DNA from: Planctomycetaceae bacterium
GTDB lineage: Bacteria > Planctomycetota > Planctomycetia > Pirellulales > Thermoguttaceae
DNA: 5,028 nt
Assembly (NCBI GenBank): GCA_031259095.1
Contig: JAIRLW010000255.1
Span: forward strand, 1 to 5,028
Direction of reading: 5' to 3'
The position numbers were made by a program, and so were the translations under genes. The notes under the pieces are model-generated. The model was given only the letters and a program-made list of their open reading frames with translations, did not search any database and was not told the DNA's origin. The number at the start of each line of letters is the position of its first letter. Within the stretch, counting starts at the first letter, position 1. This document shows, one piece after another, positions 1 through 4,921 of the stretch.

Positions 1-486
1 CTTCAAAAAGTCGGCGAACCGTGGCAAGCGGTTTTTACGGCGGAGGATATGAACGCTTATTTTGCGGTGGAACTAAGCAAAAAGGGAGCGAATTTTTTTC
101 CCAACGAAATAACCCAACCGCGTTTAGCATTTTCAGACCGACAAGTTGATTTTGCTTGTCAGATAACACAGGGATCCTTTTCCGGCATTCTCCATTTTAC
201 GCTTGGTTTGACGCTTCCAGAACCGAACCGATTGATGATTCGTATCAAAAATGCAAAACTTGGGAAATTGCCGATTTCCAAAGAGATTCCGGTAAAATTT
301 CTTGTTCAGACTCTTGAAAAAAAATATCAGATACAACAAGGAACAGAAGCGGGTGATCCGGTAATCACGGTTATTTTGAACATGAAATACGGCAAAAATT
401 GTTTCGTGTTGTTGGATGGTATTATCTTTCAGGATGGAATGGTTCATCTCTCCGGTACCACCGAATTACCCAACAACCAAGATTGA
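1..486 (+). CDS. Conserved protein of unknown function, 3' part only (5' end outside window)
   Basis: The frame is open from base 1 to the TGA at 484-486, giving 161 visible residues. The ATG at 49 is internal: the codons before it (reading ...GEPWQAVFTAED) continue the same protein style, so the true start lies upstream of the window. The visible part begins with a segment of the form FTAEDMNAYFAVEL, followed by a beta-rich stretch containing PRLAFSDRQVDFACQI, an EPNRLMIRIKNAKLGKLPI segment, then GDPVITVIL and a closing LDGIIFQDGMVHLSGTTE. From memory, this order (a 'T.E..NA.la..L' opening, 'PR.....' strand, 'EPN.....R...A..G.LP', 'GDP', final 'L.DG.l.L.G.T') recurs in uncharacterised planctomycete proteins; I cannot confirm this by search. 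No enzyme motif, membrane segment or metal site is visible. It converges on mfd, with a hairpin plus T-run 66 bases behind its stop. Real gene: confident; function: unknown. Confidence 0.8.
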   Translation, partial: LQKVGEPWQAVFTAEDMNAYFAVELSKKGANFFPNEITQPRLAFSDRQVDFACQITQGSFSGILHFTLGLTLPEPNRLMIRIKNAKLGKLPISKEIPVKFLVQTLEKKYQIQQGTEAGDPVITVILNMKYGKNCFVLLDGIIFQDGMVHLSGTTELPNNQD

Positions 487-519
487 TAAAACGTCACCGA
501 CATAATTGTCTATTTTGCG

Positions 520-624
520 GGAACTTCTAAAAACTCGTTTTTTGATCGACCAAACTCGACTAAAATCGATTTCGGTCGATTTCAGTCGAGTTTTTTTAAC
601 CTTCAAGAATACCGAGAGAAGTCC
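520..624. repeat. Palindromic dispersed repeat, copy 1 (about 105 bp)
   Basis: Starts with GGAACTTCTAAAAACTCG followed by a T-run and GATCGACC, which matches the left part of the copy at 4029-4139 almost base for base with small indels. The centre is an 18-base inverted repeat (552-569 with 576-593, one mismatch). Behind it, a TTTTAA stretch and AGAGAAGTCC (615-624) align with the right end of the other copy. The ends are imperfect inverted repeats (GGAACTTCT against GGACTTCT), so this copy is more decayed. It fills most of the space between two convergent gene ends. The extent is set by alignment to the second copy; no target duplication is visible. Confidence 0.7.
552..597 (+). terminator. 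Hairpin plus T-run, likely terminator of the left-edge gene
   Basis: Arms 552-569 and 576-593 pair along 18 bases with one mismatch (a G-U pair in RNA), around the 6-base loop TTTCGG. The right arm runs into seven consecutive T (591-597). This is the form of a Rho-independent terminator for the plus-strand gene ending at 486. The minus-strand transcript (mfd side) would have the hairpin without a U-run, so it is not a symmetric bidirectional terminator. It is also the core of dispersed repeat copy 1, so termination may be a secondary use. Confidence 0.55.
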
Positions 625-658
625 GCAGATTACGTGTTCCGAAATAAACGCCTGAGTT
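596..658 (-). pseudogene. Possible out-of-frame continuation of mfd
   Basis: Shifting one base at the mfd stop gives an open minus-strand frame from 658 down to a TAA at 598-596, reading NSGVYFGTRNL and then RTSLGILEG. The first eleven residues resemble, in spacing, the 'GLFS.R.TL' segment that I recall following this part of the UvrB-like module in related Mfd proteins. The last nine are encoded inside palindromic repeat copy 1. This suggests that mfd suffered a one-base shift near 659 and was cut at the repeat edge near 624. The match is short and judged by eye. Confidence 0.3.
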
Positions 659-1502
659 ACGATAAATTGCGAATATGTTGCGCGGCGAGTTCGATTTCTT
701 TTGGTTCTACAAGAATAATCGGCGATGTTGGCGGTAAATAGTCAAGCAATGACGCCGCAACCGCTTCGTTGGGCAATAATCGTGTCAGATCGATTTTGTT
801 CACATTTTCAAGTGATCGTTGTGTTGTAAGATCAAAACGACGAATTGATTCAATTTCCTCGTCGAAAAATTCTACCCGAACCGGTTGTTCCCAGTCGGGA
901 GCAAAAAGATCAAAAATAGAACCGCGAACCGCAAACTCTCCGGGTAAATCAACCGCCGGCGTGCTGTGATAACCGCTTTCAACAAGAAATCGGCGCAACT
1001 GTTCAGGATTAACCCGTTTGCCAACCTGAAGCGTTTGCGTTCGCTCCGCAAGAAGTCTTTTTGACGGAACCGGTTGTAACAAAGCAAGAATCGCCGAAAC
1101 AATTATTAACGGGGAACATGAATCGCCCGATAATTGTTTCAACACCCGAATCCGTTGCCCGAACAAATCATCCGCCAAAACGAAAACATTGTCTTCGATT
1201 TTTTTTTCTTCCGTTTCACTAACCGAAGTTCGATGTTCTAATGCCGGAAATATCAGATTTTTTGCGGTTGGCATAAACAATTCAAGATCATCCGCGATTT
1301 GTTCGGCTTGCTCTGTTACAGCGGTAATAACCAGAATCGGCATGTTTCCGGTTTGCCGAATGACCGCAACCGCCAGCGCACGCGCACCGTCATAAACTCC
1401 ATCCACAGAAATGGACTTTCCAGACCAAAGTTCCGAAACCGCTCCGGCAAATGACGTATCGTCAAAAAGATGTTGCGAAAATGAAGGAATACTACTGAAC
1501 AT
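657..1502 (-). CDS. mfd: Transcription-repair coupling factor Mfd, N-terminal part only (truncated)
   Basis: 281 residues starting at ATG 1502-1500; an in-frame TAA lies two codons upstream, so no earlier start is possible. Residues 83-120 (FPALEHRTSVSETEEKKIED..., FGQRIRVLKQL) and especially 187-232 (PGEFAVRGSIFDLFAPDW, then VEFFDEEIESIRRFDLTTQR, then SLE) are characteristic of the UvrB-homology module (domains 1a-2-1b) at the N-terminus of Mfd. In the family that module binds UvrA. Full Mfd proteins have roughly 1,100 residues; here the RNA-polymerase-interaction domain, the seven helicase/translocase motifs and the C-terminal autoinhibitory domain are all missing. The frame stops at 659-657, about 30 bases before a palindromic repeat. 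As it stands the protein could not displace RNA polymerase or translocate DNA. It follows pheT by 6 bases, with no clear ribosome-binding site, suggesting co-transcription. Assignment to Mfd is secure; whether this is a pseudogene, a product of rearrangement or a retained short protein is open. Confidence 0.85.
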   Translation of the reverse strand: MFSSIPSFSQHLFDDTSFAGAVSELWSGKSISVDGVYDGARALAVAVIRQTGNMPILVITAVTEQAEQIADDLELFMPTAKNLIFPALEHRTSVSETEEKKIEDNVFVLADDLFGQRIRVLKQLSGDSCSPLIIVSAILALLQPVPSKRLLAERTQTLQVGKRVNPEQLRRFLVESGYHSTPAVDLPGEFAVRGSIFDLFAPDWEQPVRVEFFDEEIESIRRFDLTTQRSLENVNKIDLTRLLPNEAVAASLLDYLPPTSPIILVEPKEIELAAQHIRNLS

Positions 1503-1508
1503 ATTTTA

Positions 1509-4001
1509 TTAAGCCCGTAACGCAACATGGTGTTCTTGGATGAACGTTAAAAAGTCTTTGTGGAACGATTCGATTTCTTCACCGGAAAGCGTGTGATCCG
1601 GCGCACCGATCCAAAATCGGAACGAATAACTGGCGGTTCCTTTTTCCAGTCCTTTTCCGCGATACGAAACAAGCATTTCACGCCGTACAATTAACGAATT
1701 TTTGAACTGATCAAGAACCGCTTCAAGTTGATCGAATCCCTGATCAATATTCCAAATCAACGAAAAATCCTGCCACGATAACGGATAGCGCGGCGGTTCT
1801 TCAAAACGGATTTCAGGATAAAGCGTTCCGTTAATATGATCGAGTTCCAATTCAAACCAAACCGTTTGTCCGCCTTCGGGACAAATTTTGTTCATCAATT
1901 CTTTGTCGAAAACGCCCATACTGCCTAGATAATTGTTACCGGATTGAACGGCAATCCAGCAGCCCGGAATATGCCATGATCCTTCGGTAAATAATTGTTC
2001 CGACTGTTGCATTGCGCCGTCGGTGAAACGAATATTTCGGACTCCGCAAACGGTTAAAACATCTTCGACGGCGGATTTCACCGAAAGATAAAAATCCTCC
2101 AGCGATCCGGAACGTTGAAACGCAATTCCCGCCAGACGATGTTTTTCGTTACACTCGCGGTTTTTACCGACCGGATAAAATGTCCGACCGATTTCAAATA
2201 ATCGGAACGCATCGCGGAACGGACGGTTTTTCGGAATTAACGCCAAAAGATTCGGAATTAGTGTTGTACGAAGCCGGGTTGTTTCCGGCGACGTCGGATT
2301 TCGTAACACAAGAGTTTCGGTAGGGTCAAAGTCGAGTGTTTTAAGCCAATGATCGTTGAACCAAACGTAATTGTGTACTTCGAGAAACCGATGTCCGGCG
2401 GCAAGAATCCGTCGGATTTTGTGTTCCATTTTAAGCGGTTTCTCAATAAACAACGGCTTAATCGGTTGCGACGGCGTTACCGGCGGAATATTATCGAAAC
2501 CAAAAATCCGTAACACTTCTTCAACAATGTCTTCGGGAATCGAAATATCTTTTTTGCTGCGGAATGATGGAACGCCGACAACAAGCGGTTGACTGGTTCC
2601 GTCCGATTTATTATTTCCATCGGATTGATTATTTCCGTTTAATTTATTGCCGTTGACTGAATTATTGTTTTGATATTCCGCTTGAAAGCCGAGCGAATGT
2701 AAAATATTCAGAACTTGTTCAGTCGGAAGACTGATTCCGGCGAGTTGTTCCAAACGACCGGCGGGAATGGTCATCGTTCGAACTTCATCTTGTAAATCAC
2801 CGTCAACGGTGAAACGGCTTAAAACATTGAGATTTGCGCCGGATTCTTCAATCAGTTTCAAAATCCGTGCAATACCGGTTTTGACATTCGACGGCGGCTG
2901 AGATTTTTCATAACGTTGTGAAGCGTCGGTTTTGAGATCGAGTCTGCCGGAGGTTCGTCGAATTCGGGCGGCTTTGAAATTGGCGGATTCCAGTAACAGT
3001 TTTGTCGTTGACGCGGTAACTTCGGTTTCGAGACCGCCCATAATTCCGGCAAGAGCGACCGGACGATCTTCACCGTTTGGACATTTACCCCAGATGAGTA
3101 AATCTTCGGGCAATAAATTTCGGGTTTGCCCGTCAAGCGTTTCAAATTGTTCGTTCCGCCCCATTGTTGCGACACGAATTCCGCCGAGTTTGTCAGCGTC
3201 AAACGCATGAGTCGGCTGTCCGATTTCCCAGTTGACATAATTTGTAACATCGACGAGCAGATTATACGATCTCATTCCGAGCGCGTGAAGCCGACGCTGC
3301 ATAAACAGCGGAGAGGGAATCGTTCCGCGCGTCTGAAATTCGATACAACCGTAACAAGGACAATTTTCGTAATCATTATTTTTCAACGGATAAACCGGAA
3401 GATGATCAAACGCGGATAAATTGAGTTGCGTTAATGGTTGTAATTTCCGGTGAAAGACGGCGGAAAATTCTCTGGCGAATCCGTAATGTCCCCAGAGATC
3501 GGGTCGATGGGTTAGACTTTTGTTGTCGATTTCGATTAACGTATCGTTTTCAGGAACAAATTGTTCTAACGGCGTTCCCGGTTCGATGTTGTCGGGACAT
3601 TCTAAAACGATTTCGTGCCAGCCGGACATTCCCAATTCTGCTGCGCTGCACAAAATTCCTTGACTTGGTTTACCGGCAAGTTCTGATTGTTCAATTTTGA
3701 TATTGCCGGCTAACACGGTCCCGATTTTTGCGAATGGAGTTTTGAGACCGACTCGGACATTGGGTGCGCCGCAAACGGTTGAGTAGATTTTTTGACCGCA
3801 ATCAATTCGGCAAAACGTCAATTTATCCGTTAGTTTTTCAACACTTTTCACTTCGCCGATCACCACATTTTTAACGAAACGCCGGATTTCCTTAATTCCT
3901 TCGACTTCCGCCGTTGCCAACGTGATTCGGTTGACGATTTCTTTTACTTCGAGACCGTTGAGATCAACGTAATCCGAAATCCAATCAAGAGAGATAAACA
4001 T
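1509..4001 (-). CDS. pheT: Phenylalanyl-tRNA synthetase beta subunit
   Basis: 830 residues, close to the usual length (about 800) of bacterial PheT, and complete. In the family, PheT joins PheS in an alpha2-beta2 enzyme that charges tRNA-Phe in the cytoplasm; PheT supplies tRNA binding and editing of mischarged tyrosine. Visible parts in order: N-terminal MFISLDWISDYVDL; an EMAP/OB-fold tRNA-binding domain at about 41-150 (VVIGEVKSVEKLTDKLTFCR, VCGAPNV, GILCSAAELG); DNKSLTHRPDLWGHYGFARE at 159-178; the B3/B4 editing domain at about 225-385 (NLLVDVTNYVNWEIGQPTHA, FDADKLGG, VALAGIMGG, ESANF, DASQRYEK); a B5 domain at about 405-503, ending IPEDIVEEVLRIFGFDNIPP; the inactive catalytic-like core; and the C-terminal FDX-ACB domain from about 735 (PRYPLSWQDFSLIWNI ... 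APDHTLSGEE). An Asn/Gly/Ser-rich insertion sits inside B5 (444-471). The ATG at 4001 gives the standard N-terminus; no Shine-Dalgarno sequence is seen. No pheS lies upstream; a palindromic repeat ends 27 bases before the start. Confidence 0.97.
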   Translation of the reverse strand: MFISLDWISDYVDLNGLEVKEIVNRITLATAEVEGIKEIRRFVKNVVIGEVKSVEKLTDKLTFCRIDCGQKIYSTVCGAPNVRVGLKTPFAKIGTVLAGNIKIEQSELAGKPSQGILCSAAELGMSGWHEIVLECPDNIEPGTPLEQFVPENDTLIEIDNKSLTHRPDLWGHYGFAREFSAVFHRKLQPLTQLNLSAFDHLPVYPLKNNDYENCPCYGCIEFQTRGTIPSPLFMQRRLHALGMRSYNLLVDVTNYVNWEIGQPTHAFDADKLGGIRVATMGRNEQFETLDGQTRNLLPEDLLIWGKCPNGEDRPVALAGIMGGLETEVTASTTKLLLESANFKAARIRRTSGRLDLKTDASQRYEKSQPPSNVKTGIARILKLIEESGANLNVLSRFTVDGDLQDEVRTMTIPAGRLEQLAGISLPTEQVLNILHSLGFQAEYQNNNSVNGNKLNGNNQSDGNNKSDGTSQPLVVGVPSFRSKKDISIPEDIVEEVLRIFGFDNIPPVTPSQPIKPLFIEKPLKMEHKIRRILAAGHRFLEVHNYVWFNDHWLKTLDFDPTETLVLRNPTSPETTRLRTTLIPNLLALIPKNRPFRDAFRLFEIGRTFYPVGKNRECNEKHRLAGIAFQRSGSLEDFYLSVKSAVEDVLTVCGVRNIRFTDGAMQQSEQLFTEGSWHIPGCWIAVQSGNNYLGSMGVFDKELMNKICPEGGQTVWFELELDHINGTLYPEIRFEEPPRYPLSWQDFSLIWNIDQGFDQLEAVLDQFKNSLIVRREMLVSYRGKGLEKGTASYSFRFWIGAPDHTLSGEEIESFHKDFLTFIQEHHVALRA
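2601..2636 (-). repeat. Degenerate 18-bp tandem repeat inside pheT
   Basis: Two adjacent 18-base units encode GNNQSD and GNNKSD (PheT residues 456-467). A weaker third unit, G-NKLN, lies just before them (residues 451-455), and NGNN-like wording fills the whole 444-471 stretch. All units keep the reading frame. The insert falls in the loop of the B5 domain between 'LHSLGFQAEY' and 'LVVGVPSFRSKKD', where family members normally have only a short turn. It probably arose by replication slippage and is likely a flexible surface loop. Confidence 0.7.
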
Positions 4002-4028
4002 AATTTCATTAACAAATAAAATGTCTTT

Positions 4029-4139
4029 AGGTAACTTCTAAAAACTCATTTTTTTGATCGACCGAAATCGACTAAAATCGATTTTAGTCGATTTCGGTCA
4101 ATTTTAATCTGTGAAGAAATAAGTTATTAGAAGTTACCT
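4029..4139. mobile_element. MITE-like palindromic element, copy 2 (111 bp)
   Basis: The ends are a perfect 13-base inverted repeat: AGGTAACTTCTAA at 4029-4041 and its complement at 4127-4139. The centre (4060-4099) is a perfect 40-base palindrome, GACCGAAATCGACTAAAATC followed directly by its reverse complement. TTTA stands at 4026-4029 and again at 4139-4142, so a 4-base target duplication flanking a 12-base inverted repeat is possible. There is no open frame, so the element would be non-autonomous. It aligns with 520-624 and, partly, with the sequence from 4469. It ends 27 bases upstream of the pheT start on the transcribed side, so the pheT promoter must lie in it, across its edge or beyond it. 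Confidence 0.75.
4060..4099. repeat. Perfect 40-bp palindrome
   Basis: GACCGAAATCGACTAAAATC (4060-4079) is followed with no spacer by its exact reverse complement (4080-4099). It is built from the smaller motif ATCGA/TCGAT repeated with CTAAA/TTTAG between. It could extrude as a cruciform in DNA or form a long hairpin in RNA. It is the core of the element at 4029-4139; copy 1 has the same core with a small loop and one mismatch. Confidence 0.95.
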
Positions 4140-4273
4140 TTAAACTGGTCGAACATCCCGCGACGCTCAAAATTTCGAGCATTTTCCCAGAAAACAACAA
4201 CGTCGTCAAGAGTGTCCGCGATTTTTTCGGGCAAGCGTCTTTTACAAAACAAGAATATCGGCGTTGCTCTACG
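4127..4273 (-). pseudogene. Possible C-terminal coding remnant, unidentified
   Basis: On the minus strand an open stretch of 48 codons runs from 4273 to a TAA at 4129-4127, immediately after an in-frame TAG (4276-4274). It reads RRATPIFLFCKRRLPEKIAD, continues with TLDDVVVFWENARNFERRGM, and ends FDQFKGNF. The composition (charged helix-like ends, varied codons such as GAC GAC GTT GTT GTT TTC TGG) is protein-like. There is no ATG at its head and the frame is blocked upstream, so it may be the decayed end of a gene cut by rearrangement. Its last four codons and stop fall in the right end of the palindromic element. I do not recognise the family. It is not the PheS C-terminus. The plus strand is also open here (4115-4357), which weakens the case. 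Confidence 0.3.
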
Positions 4274-4299
4274 CTAATGCTGATTACCTGTTTTCCTCA

Positions 4300-4372
4300 A
4301 AGAGGCAGGCAACGTTTCGCCGACGCGACTTTTTGGAAAAAGACCGCTATCTTATAAAGTTGCCTGCCTCTT
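4300..4372. repeat. 14-bp perfect inverted repeat with 45-bp spacer
   Basis: AAGAGGCAGGCAAC (4300-4313) is the exact reverse complement of GTTGCCTGCCTCTT (4359-4372). Inside the spacer, CTTTTTGGAAAAAG (4329-4342) forms a second small hairpin. The pair is more GC-rich than its surroundings. It could be the ends of a tiny inserted element or a structured RNA; no target duplication or T-run supports either reading. Confidence 0.6.
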
Positions 4373-4468
4373 GATTTTTGACATAACCTCTTTCCACGAT
4401 TTCCAACCGTCAAAGTTTTAGGCGATTCTCATCTCTTGCTAATTTTTGAGCGATTTGTTATTCTTTTA

Positions 4469-4540
4469 GGGACTTCTCAAAACTTATTTTTTGACCGCAT
4501 AACAATCGCTTTTTGCCGATTGCAATCGAATAAAATAATT
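4469..4540. repeat. Palindromic dispersed repeat, copy 3 (partial, diverged; right end uncertain)
   Basis: GGGACTTCTCAAAACTTA, a T-run and GACCG (4469-4497) match the left 30 bases of the copies at 520 and 4029 with a few substitutions. The next bases, CAATCGC..GCCGATTGCAATCGA, keep the ATCG-rich flavour of the core but no longer form a clean palindrome. No right terminal repeat is found at the expected distance. The copy abuts the long inverted repeat that starts at 4543. Confidence 0.5.
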
Positions 4541-4642
4541 TTTTGTAATATATCAGCGGAATTTTCCAAAACATCTTTAACAGTTTTCGCAAACCTTATT
4601 TTCAACCTAATTTTTTCCTAACGATTGTTTAAAATAACCTCA

Positions 4643-4670
4643 GTAGAGACGCAATGCCTTGTGTCTCTAC
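4643..4670. repeat. GTAGAGAC...GTCTCTAC hairpin
   Basis: Arms 4643-4654 (GTAGAGACGCAA) and 4659-4670 (TTGTGTCTCTAC) pair over 12 bases with one G-U type mismatch around the loop TGCC. Short palindromes of the form GTAGAGACG..CGTCTCTAC are, as I recall, common dispersed intergenic repeats in cyanobacteria and some other bacteria. Its first four bases overlap the inner arm of the surrounding long inverted repeat. Confidence 0.65.
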
Positions 4671-4671
4671 A

Positions 4672-4721
4672 AACCTCATTACCTCATTAAAAACGTAAAC
4701 AAATAATGAGGTAATGAGGTT
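4672..4721. repeat. 18-bp perfect inverted repeat made of doubled ACCTCATT
   Basis: AACCTCATTACCTCATTA (4672-4689) and its exact complement (4704-4721) enclose a 14-base A-rich loop. Each arm is itself two direct copies of ACCTCATT. The related wording TGAGGTTGTTT recurs in the outer structure (4748-4758, 4789-4799), so the hairpin and the long inverted repeat seem to share ancestry. Confidence 0.75.
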
Positions 4722-4905
4722 GGTTGTGGGGGGAATCATTTTGCTACTGAGGTTGTTTTAAACAATCGTTAAGAAAATTAGGTGGAAATGAGGTTGTTTG
4801 TCCAAATTCAGACGTGTAAAAAAGATTCCGCTGATAGATTACAATTTTTTTTTCCGAAGTTTTAGGCGTTGCTTTTACAATTTTCCGATCAAAATTTGAA
4901 ACCGG

Positions 4906-4911
4906 TATGAT
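4906..4911 (+). promoter_or_regulatory. Possible -10 box for the right-edge gene
   Basis: TATGAT differs from the bacterial consensus TATAAT at one position and lies 10 bases before the ATG at 4922. No good -35 hexamer sits at 16-18 bases (TTCCGA at 4883-4888 matches only half). If used, it would give a transcript with almost no leader, in keeping with the lack of a Shine-Dalgarno sequence. Weak, by eye only. Confidence 0.2.
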
Positions 4912-4921
4912 TTTTTTTCCT

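Larger units (their letters stand above)
4543..4844. repeat. Long imperfect inverted repeat (about 300 bp, fold-back type)
   Basis: Outer arms 4543-4562 and 4825-4844 match in 19 of 20 bases (TTGTAATATATCAGCGGAAT and its near complement). Inner arms 4619-4646 and 4744-4771 match in 27 of 28 bases (TAACGATTGTTTAAAATAAC, then CTCAGTAG). Between them, 56 and 53 bases pair more weakly but share CAAAC..CCT.ATTT..ACCTAATTTT. The arms are thus about 100 bases each around a central 97 bases that contain two further hairpins. There is no coding frame of substance; short frames on either strand merely follow the arms. It could be a fold-back element, two copies of one repeat in opposite orientation, or a nested insertion. 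Confidence 0.75.

Noticed and set aside
133..447. Minus-strand 104-codon frame opposite the left-edge gene
   Set aside because: Low-complexity, Phe/Asn/Lys-rich reading antisense to a better coding frame.
2858..3419. Open frames on both strands within pheT (130, 92 and 97 codons)
   Set aside because: All lie over conserved PheT codons and are shadows of that gene.
4002..4140. T-box or phenylalanine attenuator leader for pheT
   Set aside because: No Phe-rich leader peptide, no T-box motif and no terminator with a T-run facing pheT. The hairpin present belongs to the dispersed repeat.
4115..4357. Plus-strand open stretch reading ...LKISSIFPENNNVVKS...
   Set aside because: It has no start codon near its head, and the opposite strand gives a more protein-like reading. 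Kept only as a caveat to the remnant at 4127-4273.
4436..4621. Plus-strand 61-codon open frame
   Set aside because: It starts with TTG, covers repeat copy 3 and the left arm of the inverted repeat, and has no codon pattern typical of the real genes here.
4672..4721. CRISPR-like repetition of ACCTCATT
   Set aside because: The units are 8 bases, adjacent and palindromic, with no spacers and no cas genes.
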